Shown in pieces: positions 7,345 to 14,551 of a stretch of DNA of 22,463 bases. This DNA comes from CAZKNJ01 sp964554185. Lineage in GTDB: Bacteria; 4484-113. Below the pieces are notes generated by a model. It was not told where the DNA came from. It made no database searches and saw only the letters and a list, made by a program, of their open reading frames with translations. A program made the translations under genes and the position numbers. Position 1 is the stretch's first letter; the number at the start of each line of letters is the position of its first letter. Where the stretch lies: positions 1-22,463 of the forward strand of contig CAZKNJ010000029.1 in the NCBI GenBank assembly GCA_964554185.1, read 5' to 3'.

Positions 7345-7797
7345 TCAGTCGTCGAAGTACGCCTCCACCAACAGGACGGCGGCCTGCTCCAGAAAGGCCC
7401 GGTCTTTCATAGTGAAGGCCGCGGTCTTGTCGGAGTCAATGTCAATCTCGCCCACGCACTCGTCACCGCGCATCAGCGGGACGACTATCTCGCTCTTCGT
7501 GCTGATGAAGCAGGCGAGGTATTCCGGACGGGAGTTTACATCATCCACGATTACGGTTTCCTTCATCCCCGCAGCCAGCCCACAGATACCTGCGCCGAGG
7601 TCAATCTCGGTGTGCTCCGTGGCCTCCGGGCCGTCCCAGGGGCCCAGCAGCAGCTTGCCGTTCTGAACCAGGTAGATGCCTACCCAGTTGTAGTGCTCGA
7701 CGCGTCCGCGCAACAGCGATACTACCGCCTGCATGCCGTCCGCAGGGGCCGATTGCACCTCCAAAATGCGCCTGATGTCGGCGAGCAAGTGCTCCAC
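7345..7797 (-). CDS. GAF-domain protein related to free-methionine-(R)-sulfoxide reductase
   Basis: A 150-residue single GAF domain, cytoplasmic. It follows the fRMsr family closely: NWVGIYL (37-43), LLLGPWDG (49-56), GAGICGLA (68-75), VDDV (84-87), YLACF (93-97), SEIVVPL (102-108) and EIDIDSD (117-123). Two of the three cysteines conserved in fRMsr are present with the right spacing of 24 (C72 and C96). The position of the first one, ten residues before C72, is His62. Members with all three reduce free methionine-R-sulfoxide; this one may use another resolving residue or may only bind a ligand. The start is GTG at 7797, and TATAAT ends six bases before it without a Shine-Dalgarno sequence. 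Confidence 0.8.
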   Translation of the reverse strand: MEHLLADIRRILEVQSAPADGMQAVVSLLRGRVEHYNWVGIYLVQNGKLLLGPWDGPEATEHTEIDLGAGICGLAAGMKETVIVDDVNSRPEYLACFISTKSEIVVPLMRGDECVGEIDIDSDKTAAFTMKDRAFLEQAAVLLVEAYFDD

Positions 7798-7803
7798 AAC
7801 TGG

Positions 7804-7809
7804 ATTATA
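7804..7809 (-). promoter_or_regulatory. TATAAT box of the GAF gene, six bases before its GTG
   Basis: A perfect TATAAT on the minus strand at 7809-7804. With the usual 6-7 bases to the start point, transcription would begin at the GTG itself (7797). No good -35 is visible; its expected place overlaps the -35 of the divergent purB promoter. Confidence 0.65.
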
Positions 7810-7827
7810 ACATCGCGCGGCGCGTCA

Positions 7828-7856
7828 TTGACTAAGCCCCGAGGCGCATATATACT
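7828..7856 (+). promoter_or_regulatory. sigma-70-type promoter of purB
   Basis: TTGACT (7828-7833), a 17-bp spacer and TATACT (7851-7856) match the consensus in 10 of 12 positions. Only eight bases separate the -10 from the GTG start at 7865, so the transcript has almost no leader. I saw no purine riboswitch or obvious PurR-type operator here. Confidence 0.8.
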
Positions 7857-7864
7857 CAGGCGCG

Positions 7865-9262
7865 GTGATAGACCGATACACGCGCAAGGGGATGGGCCAG
7901 GTCTTCTCGGAGCGCCACAAGTTTGATGTTTGGCTGCGTATCGAGCTTGCGGTAGCCGAAGGCTGGACCAAGCATGGCCGAATCAAGGTTGCCGACTACA
8001 TGCGCCTGCGCCAGAAGGCGAAGTTTAACCTCACGCGTATGCGTCACTACGAGAGCAAGGTCGAGCACGAGGTTGTGGCCTTCACTTCCACGGTAGCAGA
8101 GTCCATTGGCGACCTCTCGCGCTACTTCCATCTAGGCCTGACCTCCTCCGATGTGATGGATACAGCGCTCAGTATCCAAATGCAGGAGGCCTGGGGCATC
8201 CTGCTGCCGGAGGTTAGCCACCTTGCCGAGGCCATCGGCGCGCTTGCGCTCAAGCACAAGCGTACTGTGATGATAGGGCGCACTCACGGCATTCACGCCG
8301 AGCCCATCACCTTCGGTCTCAAGGCGCTCATCTGGTACTTGGAGCTCAAGCGCGATCTCGAGCGGCTGGAGCGCGCACGGGACGAGACCGCTTACGGCAA
8401 GCTGTCCGGCTCGGTCGGCAACTACGCCCACGTGCCGCCGGAGCTGGAAGCTGACGTTCTCGCCAAGCTCAACCTGAAGCCGGAGCCGGTGTCCAACCAG
8501 ATTGTCCAGCGTGACCGCCACGCCGCCGCGCTTTCCGCGCTGGCGCTGCTGGCGGGTACGATTGAGCGGATTGCGGTGGAAATCCGCAGCCTCCAGCGCA
8601 CCGAGATTGGCGAGCTGGCCGAGCCGTTTATGGCCGGGCAGAAGGGTTCGTCGTCCATGCCCCACAAGCGCAATCCCGTGCTTTGTGAGCGCATGTCCGG
8701 CATGGCGCGGCTCATCCGCGGCTATGCGCAAGTGGGCTTTGAGAACCAGGTGCTATGGAACGAGCGGGACATCTCCCATTCCAGCGCTGAACGCGTGGCG
8801 GTGGCAGACGCGTTCACCGCCGCCGACTACATGGTCGCCAAGATGACCGGGATCATTGAGGGCCTGGTGGTTAACCCCCGCAAGATGGAGGAGAACATCG
8901 GGCTGACCAAGGGGCTGATATTCTCCCAGCGCCTGATGCTTGCGCTGGCGGAGAAGGGCCTGTCGCGCGAGGAGTCTTACCGGCTGGTGCAAGAACCGGC
9001 GATGAAGGCTTTTGACGAGGGCAAGCACTTCTACAACCTCGTGAAGGAATCCCGCGAAATCCGCAAGCACCTCAGCATGAACGAGCTTTCGGATGTATTC
9101 AGCGTGGAGCCGTACTTGAAACATGTGGACGCGATATTTACGCGCGCGGGCCTGTCGGAGGCCAAGAAGCAGGCGGCGCCATCCGGCGACAAGCCTCCGG
9201 CCAAGCGCACCCGCCGCGGCGGCCGTCGGCGCAGTGCGCGCAAACCGGCGGCGAGCTCCTGA
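7865..9262 (+). CDS. purB: adenylosuccinate lyase
   Basis: Catalyses two fumarate-releasing steps: SAICAR to AICAR in purine synthesis and adenylosuccinate to AMP. The superfamily signature GSSSMPHKRNP is at residues 261-271 with the catalytic serine in the mobile loop. GRTHGIHAEP (138-147) carries the catalytic histidine, and GLTSSDVMDT (91-100) is a further conserved block. The start MIDRYTRKGM matches the short bacterial form, which usually ends near residue 430. This protein runs to 465: residues 433-465 form a tail with twelve Lys/Arg plus Pro, Ala, Ser and Gly, probably disordered and perhaps nucleic-acid binding. The start is GTG. purC follows after 28 bases and purS overlaps purC, so the three form one operon. 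Confidence 0.97.
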   Translation: MIDRYTRKGMGQVFSERHKFDVWLRIELAVAEGWTKHGRIKVADYMRLRQKAKFNLTRMRHYESKVEHEVVAFTSTVAESIGDLSRYFHLGLTSSDVMDTALSIQMQEAWGILLPEVSHLAEAIGALALKHKRTVMIGRTHGIHAEPITFGLKALIWYLELKRDLERLERARDETAYGKLSGSVGNYAHVPPELEADVLAKLNLKPEPVSNQIVQRDRHAAALSALALLAGTIERIAVEIRSLQRTEIGELAEPFMAGQKGSSSMPHKRNPVLCERMSGMARLIRGYAQVGFENQVLWNERDISHSSAERVAVADAFTAADYMVAKMTGIIEGLVVNPRKMEENIGLTKGLIFSQRLMLALAEKGLSREESYRLVQEPAMKAFDEGKHFYNLVKESREIRKHLSMNELSDVFSVEPYLKHVDAIFTRAGLSEAKKQAAPSGDKPPAKRTRRGGRRRSARKPAASS

Positions 9263-9290
9263 ATACTACTTATGGTAATGAGGTGAATCG

Positions 9291-10004
9291 ATGACCTGGG
9301 AAAAAGGCGAAATGCTCTACGAAGGCAAAGCGAAGAAGATCTACGCCACCAACGACCCCGATTACCTGATTGCGGAGTTCAAGGACTCGCTGACCGCGTT
9401 CAACGGCCAGATGAAGGCCGAGATGACCGAGAAGGGCGAGTGGAACAACCAGATATCCTCCGCGCTTCTCACCTACCTGAACTCGCAGGGGCTGAAGACC
9501 CACTTTGTGGAGCAGCTCTCGCCGCGCGCTCAGCTCGTCAAGGCGCTCAAGATGGTGCCGCTGGAGGCGGTGGTGCGCAATGTGCTCGCCGGCTCCGCCG
9601 CCCGCCGTACCGGCCTGGAGGAAGGCACTCCGCTTAAGCGCCCCGTGCTGGAATACCACTGGAAGAAGGACGAACTCAACGACCCGCTGCTCACCGAAGA
9701 CCTCATCATCGGCCTGGAGCTAGCCACCGAAAAGCAGCTCGCAGACTTCCGGGCAATGTCCATGCAGGTTAACCAGCTGCTCGGCGCCTTCATGGACGAG
9801 CGCGGCATCCTGCTGGTGGACTTCAAGCTGGAGTTCGGCTACTTCAAGGGCGATGAGCTCACGCTGGGCGACGAGATTAGCCCCGACACCTGCCGCTTCT
9901 GGGACAAGACCGATAGCACGCGGCTGGACAAAGACCGCTTCCGCCGCAAGCTCGGCAATGTGGCCGAGGCCTACCAGCAGATTCTCCAGCGGGTGACGAA
10001 GTAA
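9291..10004 (+). CDS. purC: phosphoribosylaminoimidazole-succinocarboxamide synthase (SAICAR synthetase)
   Basis: Joins aspartate to CAIR using ATP to give SAICAR, the substrate of the PurB protein encoded just upstream. The 237 residues match the usual bacterial length. Family blocks are LYEGKAKKIYATND (9-22, ATP site), DSLTAFNGQMK (32-42), VVRNVLAGS (about 95-103) and the signature LVDFKLEFGYF near residue 175. The region DEISPDTCRFWD follows and the C-terminus is a normal helix. ATG at 9291 is preceded by GAGGTGA four bases away. Its stop TAA overlaps the ATG of purS by one base, so translation of the two is probably coupled. Confidence 0.97.
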   Translation: MTWEKGEMLYEGKAKKIYATNDPDYLIAEFKDSLTAFNGQMKAEMTEKGEWNNQISSALLTYLNSQGLKTHFVEQLSPRAQLVKALKMVPLEAVVRNVLAGSAARRTGLEEGTPLKRPVLEYHWKKDELNDPLLTEDLIIGLELATEKQLADFRAMSMQVNQLLGAFMDERGILLVDFKLEFGYFKGDELTLGDEISPDTCRFWDKTDSTRLDKDRFRRKLGNVAEAYQQILQRVTK

Positions 10005-10267
10005 TGAAGTACGCCGGCATCGTTACCATAATGCTGCGAGAAGACCTGCTGGACCCCGCGGGTAAAGCCGTGATCGGCAGCCTCCAACAACTCGGCTTCA
10101 GCTCGGTGGAGAATGTCCGGGTGGGCAAGCAGGTCAAAGTCGTGATTGAAGCCGACGGCCCGGACACCGCGCTGGCGCAGCTTGAGGAGATGTGCAAGAG
10201 GCTGCTTGTGAACCCGGTGACCGAGGACTACGACACGATGCTGATGGCGCTGCCGGACGAAAGCTAG
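10004..10267 (+). CDS. purS: phosphoribosylformylglycinamidine synthase subunit PurS
   Basis: A small 87-residue subunit of the FGAM synthase complex PurLQS, in which it bridges PurQ and PurL. Family features are LDPAGKAVIGSLQQLGF (about 16-32), VRVGKQVKVVIE (38-49) and the C-terminal CKRLLVNPVTEDYD (68-81). The stop-start overlap with purC (TAATG) indicates coupling. purQ and purL, which commonly follow, are absent: the next gene is comM after a 124-bp gap. The large and glutaminase subunits must be encoded elsewhere. Confidence 0.95.
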   Translation: MKYAGIVTIMLREDLLDPAGKAVIGSLQQLGFSSVENVRVGKQVKVVIEADGPDTALAQLEEMCKRLLVNPVTEDYDTMLMALPDES

Positions 10268-10292
10268 CCGGTCCTCCCCCCAATCTGCGGAT

Positions 10293-10345
10293 TTGTCAAT
10301 TTCCCACCACTAGGGCTATACACGCGTAAAGTTTCGTGGTATACT
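10293..10345 (+). promoter_or_regulatory. probable promoter region of comM
   Basis: TTGTCA (10293-10298) with TATACA (10317-10322) at 18-bp spacing is one candidate. TATACT at 10340-10345 is a second -10 without a good -35. Either would leave a leader of about 40-60 bases. The only Shine-Dalgarno-like sequence is a G-rich AGGGGG at 10375-10380, somewhat far from the ATG at 10392. Confidence 0.4.
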
Positions 10346-10391
10346 GACAACCGTATAGTAGTCAGTCCCATAACAGGGGGTCTTTGGGGAT

Positions 10392-11927
10392 ATGCTGGCC
10401 AAGATACAATCGGCGGCATTGGCCGGGCTGGAAGCCCAGCCGGTAACGGTTGAAGTTGACATCTCGCGGGGGCTGTTCAAGTTCTCGCTCGTAGGCCTGC
10501 CCGACGCAAGCATCAAAGAAGCCGAAGAGCGCGTGTGGTCGGCCATGCGCAACTCCGATCTGGAGTATCCCTCCCAGCGCATTACGGTCAACCTCGCGCC
10601 GGCGGAAGTGCGCAAGACCGGCTCGTGGTACGACCTGCCGATTGCGCTGGGCATCCTCGCCGCTTCCGGCCAGGTTCCGGCGGGTGCGCTGAACGGCACC
10701 ATCGTGCTGGGCGAGCTATCGCTGGACGGCAGCGTCAAAGCGGTGCCCGGCGTGCTCTCGGCCGCACTGATGGGCCATCACGGCAGTTCGGGCAAGATGA
10801 TAGTGCCTGCGGAGAACGCGGCAGAAGCGGCGTGCTTTGAGGGGATGGAGGTCTATCCCATCAACCACTTGGCCGAGGCTGCGAGCTTCCTGCGCGGCGA
10901 CATGGCGCTGGAGCCCCAGCCGGTGACGCTGCTCTCCGAGCTGCTGGCCAAGGCCAGGTACGAGCTTGACCTTTCCGACGTGAAGGGCCAGGAGCACGCC
11001 AAGCGCGCGCTGGAGGTCGCCGCGGCCGGTGGGCACAACATCCTGATGATGGGGCCGCCCGGCTCCGGCAAGACGATGCTGGCGCAGCGCCTGCCCAGCG
11101 TCCTGCCGCAGCTTGCTCCGGAGGAGGCGATTGAGGTCTCGTCGGTGTACTCCGTCTCCGGCCTGCTGCATGGCGGCATGCGGCTGATGACCACGCGGCC
11201 CTTCCGCCACCCGCACCACACCATCTCCGGCCCCGGCCTCATTGGCGGCGGCACCAACCCGCAGCCGGGCGAGATCTCGCTGGCGCATAACGGCGTCCTC
11301 TTCCTGGACGAAATGATGGAGTTCCCCAAGAGCTTGCTGGAGCAGCTTCGCCAGCCGCTGGAGGACGGCCAGGTGACCATCGCCCGCGCGCAGTTCAGCG
11401 CGACCTTCCCCTCGCGGTTCATGCTGCTGGCGGCGACCAACCCCTGCCCCTGCGGCTACTACGGCGACCCCACGCGTCCCTGCCGCTGCACCGCCGGGGA
11501 GATTCTCAACTACCGCAAGCGCCTGTCCGGCCCGCTGCTCGACCGCATTGACATCGTGTTGGAAGTGCCGCGCCTGCCCATTGAGAAGATTACCGGCCCC
11601 GGCGGCGAGGACAGCGCCACCGTGCGCGGCCGCGTGCAAAAGGCGTGGGAGGTCCAGCAGCACCGCTTCCGCCACCGCAAGAAGCAGCGCTTCAACTCCC
11701 ACCTGCGCCCGGCTGACATTGAGAAGGTCTGCGCGCTGGACGAGGCGGGGACGAACCTGCTCAACCGCGCGCATGAGCGCCTGGGGCTCACCACCCGCGG
11801 CTACCAGAGCATCAAGAAGGTCGCCCGCACTATCTCTGACCTGGACGGCTCCAGCATCATCAAGGTCTCCCACCTCGCCGAAGCGATTCAATACCGCGCG
11901 GGGGAAGAACGCCTGCGGAATCTGTGA
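10392..11927 (+). CDS. comM: YifB/ComM family Mg-chelatase-like AAA+ ATPase
   Basis: The 511-residue protein has the family's three parts: an N-terminal ChlI/Lon-protease-like domain (about 1-165), a central AAA+ domain and a C-terminal helical domain (about 405-505). Walker A is GPPGSGKT (221-228) and Walker B is GVLFLDE (301-307). The family-specific cysteine motif NPCPCGYYGDPTRPCRC lies at 350-366. In naturally competent bacteria ComM is a hexameric helicase promoting branch migration of incoming DNA; YifB homologues also occur in non-competent bacteria, so the gene does not prove competence. It stands alone, with no dprA or rnhB next to it in this window. Confidence 0.95.
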   Translation: MLAKIQSAALAGLEAQPVTVEVDISRGLFKFSLVGLPDASIKEAEERVWSAMRNSDLEYPSQRITVNLAPAEVRKTGSWYDLPIALGILAASGQVPAGALNGTIVLGELSLDGSVKAVPGVLSAALMGHHGSSGKMIVPAENAAEAACFEGMEVYPINHLAEAASFLRGDMALEPQPVTLLSELLAKARYELDLSDVKGQEHAKRALEVAAAGGHNILMMGPPGSGKTMLAQRLPSVLPQLAPEEAIEVSSVYSVSGLLHGGMRLMTTRPFRHPHHTISGPGLIGGGTNPQPGEISLAHNGVLFLDEMMEFPKSLLEQLRQPLEDGQVTIARAQFSATFPSRFMLLAATNPCPCGYYGDPTRPCRCTAGEILNYRKRLSGPLLDRIDIVLEVPRLPIEKITGPGGEDSATVRGRVQKAWEVQQHRFRHRKKQRFNSHLRPADIEKVCALDEAGTNLLNRAHERLGLTTRGYQSIKKVARTISDLDGSSIIKVSHLAEAIQYRAGEERLRNL

Positions 11928-11938
11928 GGAGGTTTGTA

Positions 11939-11960
11939 GGGCGGCCACCTGTGGGCCGCC
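11939..11960. repeat. GC-rich palindrome downstream of comM
   Basis: GGCGGCC (11940-11946), a 7-base loop and GGCCGCC (11954-11960) make a perfect 7-bp stem, within TAGGGCGGCCACCTGTGGG. It is not followed by a T run, so it is not a classical terminator. The look (a 'gtagggc' lead-in to a GC palindrome between genes) is like short interspersed palindromes scattered in many GC-rich genomes. I see no second copy here. Confidence 0.5.
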
Positions 11961-12043
11961 ACAGACTGTCTTATGTGTAAGACCAGGCCGCTGGGCATCG
12001 TCACCGCCCTGCCGCGAAAGTGCCAAGGGACGTGTTTCTGAGG

Positions 12044-12049
12044 TAGACT
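12044..12049 (+). promoter_or_regulatory. TAGACT box six bases before a GTG start
   Basis: TAGACT (12044-12049) sits exactly six bases before the GTG at 12056 and no Shine-Dalgarno sequence is present. TGCCAA at 12021-12026 could be a weak -35 at 17-bp spacing. Confidence 0.45.
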
Positions 12050-12055
12050 AATGCG

Positions 12056-12673
12056 GTGGAACGGGATTCGCTAGAGGGTGCGAGCACTACGCCAAAGGAA
12101 CACCCGCGGCGGAGTTCCCCGCAGAAAGCGTTTAGACATGCCATCTCCATAATCGTCTTTATCATTGTGTGCTTGCCGTTCATCTTCCCCATCTATCGAA
12201 GCACGACATACCGGGATGTGAGGTCGGGAAGAGAGACGACTCAGCATACGGCATGGTACATATTCCACCGCAGCGAAACTCGCGAGACAGAGTTCTCACG
12301 GCTGTATCGCAAGTACGTTAGCGATGCATTCCCGCCCCCTGTCTGGTGGTACGAATACGAGGAAGTGCACGGCCTGACAACGACGAGGCGCGGAGATAAT
12401 TGGGACACCGATGCCTTCCGTTCAGTAGAGGCTATGACGCAATACGAGAGCTCGGATTCTGAATTCGCTCAACCGAAAGCGTGGAAAGCATTCCTCAAGA
12501 CATTTACGTCGATATTTGAACTGCCAGTTGAGAAGTCGGAGATACAGCGAATCAGCGAGCGTTACTTCAGAGACTTCGAGGACCGCTATAGCGAGCAGAA
12601 TTTGCCGCTCCGCCCTAACGACCTGCCAAGCCTGGATGAAGTCCGCCGAGAAGTGGAGAAGGTTGAAAGATGA
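12056..12673 (+). CDS. hypothetical single-pass membrane protein
   Basis: A 205-residue protein of no family I recognise. About 27 polar, basic residues precede a single membrane helix (about 29-46, SIIVFIIVCLPFIFPIY), so the N-terminus is probably cytoplasmic and the remainder periplasmic. The exported part is rich in Arg, Glu, Tyr and Trp, notably PPPVWWYEYEEVHG near residue 100. It ends in a charged helix (LDEVRREVEKVER). The GTG start is inferred from the -10 box six bases upstream. Its last four bases overlap the ATG of the next gene (ATGA). GC content looks lower than in comM or the 5'-nucleotidase gene, so recent acquisition is possible. Confidence 0.6.
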   Translation: MERDSLEGASTTPKEHPRRSSPQKAFRHAISIIVFIIVCLPFIFPIYRSTTYRDVRSGRETTQHTAWYIFHRSETRETEFSRLYRKYVSDAFPPPVWWYEYEEVHGLTTTRRGDNWDTDAFRSVEAMTQYESSDSEFAQPKAWKAFLKTFTSIFELPVEKSEIQRISERYFRDFEDRYSEQNLPLRPNDLPSLDEVRREVEKVER

Positions 12674-12930
12674 AGCGCTACTGGCAGGACAAGGGGATCT
12701 GGCTCGTAATCAGGTGGATGTTCTTCCTATATGCCTGCTTCGTCGCGTACTATTACGTAGGCAACATTCCGTTTCATGAGGGGGCTTATGTCCCCTACGC
12801 GATATGCTCAGTGAGCTCTGCGCTCTGCTTTGGCGTGGGCAGGAAACTGAATTGGCCGCAGTTCCTGATAGGAGCTATCTTGCTTATGCCTGTCGGCCAC
12901 TTCATCGCTTTCTGGCAAATGGCGATTTGA
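12670..12930 (+). CDS. small hypothetical membrane protein
   Basis: The 86-residue protein is almost entirely hydrophobic, with three likely membrane helices (about 10-29, 38-56 and 62-83) joined by short loops. The first loop contains NIPFHEGAYVPY and the second GRKLNWPQ. No family is recognised. Its ATG overlaps the stop of the upstream gene (ATGA), a typical sign of coupled translation, so the two proteins are probably made together and may form a membrane complex. No separate Shine-Dalgarno sequence is required; AAGG in the upstream gene's end (GAGAAGGTTGAAAG) could serve. Confidence 0.6.
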   Translation: MKRYWQDKGIWLVIRWMFFLYACFVAYYYVGNIPFHEGAYVPYAICSVSSALCFGVGRKLNWPQFLIGAILLMPVGHFIAFWQMAI

Positions 12931-13005
12931 ACGGCGCCGGTCCCTCTGTGATATATTCCCACTGCCGCGCAACTGCGGTGAAGACACCATTTCAGGGGGA
13001 AGACT

Positions 13006-14547
13006 ATGCGCCGGTTCAACAATCTGATGCTCGTCGCGCTGGCGGCACTTATCAGCCTCGCGCTCCTTACCGCGCCATCCGCGCTGGCGGAGGAGCTGAA
13101 GCTCGGTATCTGCCACACCAACGATACCCACGGGCACATGCTGCCCTTCCGCGCGCACGGCGAGGAGGGCTGGGGCGGTGTGGCTAAACGGCGCGTGGCC
13201 ATCCAGCGCGCCCGTTCCGACACCGGCTACTACTGGCTGGTGCTGGATGCCGGCGACGTCTTCCAGGGCACGCCGCTCTCCAATATGCTCACCGGTTTCC
13301 TGGACCTGGAGTGCATGAACCAGATGGGCTACGACGCGATGTGTTTGGGCAACCACGAGTTTGACTTCGGCTTTGAGCTCATCCGCAGCCGGATGCTGGA
13401 CGTGAACTTCAACATGCTCTGCGCCAACGTCATTGATCGCGAGCGCGGAACCTCCGTGGGCAAACCCTACGTCATCCTACGGCGCGGCGACTACCGCATC
13501 GGCGTCATCGGCCTGACCACCGAAACGCTGGTGTACGAAACCCATCCGCGGGTGAAGGACTCGGTGATTGTCTTCCCGGCGATTCCGGTGGCGAAGTCGC
13601 TCGCGGGCTACTTGCGCTCCACCGGCTGCGATATCGTCATCGCGCTGACGCACGAGGGCTACAACCGCGACCTCGCGCTGGCGGAAGCGGTGCCGGAGCT
13701 TGATGTCGTCGTCGGCGGCCACACGCACACGGTGCTGGACGAGCCCACCCGCGTGGGCGACGTGCTGGTCACCCAGGACGGCCAATGGGGTGAGAACCTG
13801 GGTGTGCTCAAGCTCACCTTCAGCCGCCCCGACGAGGGCGGGCGCTTCGCGCTGGCGTCCTACGAAAACGAATACGTGCAGCTCAGCCCCGACCAGCCGG
13901 TGGACGACGGCCTGGTGGTCTTCATCGGCGACTACAACCAGCGCCTGGCGGCGGAGATGGGCAAGCTTGTGTGCACGGCTGCGATGGACTTCCCGGTTGA
14001 CCGCGTGCGGCTGGAGGAGAACGCGCTGGCGAACATGGTTGCGGATGCGTTGCGGGCGCAGGTGGGCTCCGACGTCGCGGTGTTCAACGGGGGCAACTTC
14101 CGCGCGCCGCTGCGGGCCGGCGAAATCACGTACGGCGACCTCTACGGCGTGCTGCCCTACGACAACTTCCTGATGAATGTCACTGTGACCGGCGCCAAGC
14201 TGCGCGAAATCATGGAATACGCCGGGCGGCAGTACGGCGACGGCGGCTTCCCCCAGGTCTCCGGCATGCGCGTGAAGTATGTGGACGGGGAGCTGCAGGA
14301 GCTTACCGTCGGCGGCCAGCCGGTTGATCCCGCGCGCGAGTACACCGTCCTCGTCACCGACTTCCTGGCCATCGGCGGCGACGGCTTCCCGCTGAACGAG
14401 GACCCCTACGGGCCGAGCTTCACCGGGCTGGAACAGCGCGCGTCCTTCGCCCTATGGGCGAGCCAGCAGCGGGTCATCTCGGGCGCTACCGACGGCCGCG
14501 TGGTGTTCGACTGGGTGAACCAGCCCGACCCCGGGTTGAAGGACTAA
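13006..14547 (+). CDS. UshA-family 5'-nucleotidase / metallophosphoesterase
   Basis: A 513-residue exported enzyme: signal peptide with cleavage probably after ALA (residue 28), then a calcineurin-like metallophosphoesterase domain and a C-terminal 5'-nucleotidase substrate domain. Metal-binding motifs are complete: NDTHGH (39-44), DAGDVFQG (81-88), GNHEFDFG (115-122), ALTHEG (213-218) and GGHTHT (237-242). The second domain starts near 335 with ALANMVADALR and contains NGGNFRAPLRAGEITYGDL and LPYDNFL. Such enzymes release phosphate and nucleosides from extracellular nucleotides or related compounds; the exact substrate is unknown. AGGGGGAA lies four bases before the ATG, and TATATT at 12952-12957 is a possible -10. 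It converges with the C39-like gene, stop to stop only four bases apart. Confidence 0.92.
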   Translation: MRRFNNLMLVALAALISLALLTAPSALAEELKLGICHTNDTHGHMLPFRAHGEEGWGGVAKRRVAIQRARSDTGYYWLVLDAGDVFQGTPLSNMLTGFLDLECMNQMGYDAMCLGNHEFDFGFELIRSRMLDVNFNMLCANVIDRERGTSVGKPYVILRRGDYRIGVIGLTTETLVYETHPRVKDSVIVFPAIPVAKSLAGYLRSTGCDIVIALTHEGYNRDLALAEAVPELDVVVGGHTHTVLDEPTRVGDVLVTQDGQWGENLGVLKLTFSRPDEGGRFALASYENEYVQLSPDQPVDDGLVVFIGDYNQRLAAEMGKLVCTAAMDFPVDRVRLEENALANMVADALRAQVGSDVAVFNGGNFRAPLRAGEITYGDLYGVLPYDNFLMNVTVTGAKLREIMEYAGRQYGDGGFPQVSGMRVKYVDGELQELTVGGQPVDPAREYTVLVTDFLAIGGDGFPLNEDPYGPSFTGLEQRASFALWASQQRVISGATDGRVVFDWVNQPDPGLKD

Positions 14548-14551
14548 GCAC

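Noticed and set aside
8132..8731. 199-codon minus-strand frame opposite purB
   Set aside because: Lies fully within purB, which is certain from its signatures; no promoter or Shine-Dalgarno sequence.
10716..12026. 436-codon open frame on the minus strand opposite comM
   Set aside because: It is the complement of a well-supported comM in GC-rich sequence; composition is typical of a shadow frame (many Ala, Gly, Arg, Gln, His) and no start signal is present.
11928..12055. Palindrome after comM as an intrinsic terminator
   Set aside because: No T run follows the stem.
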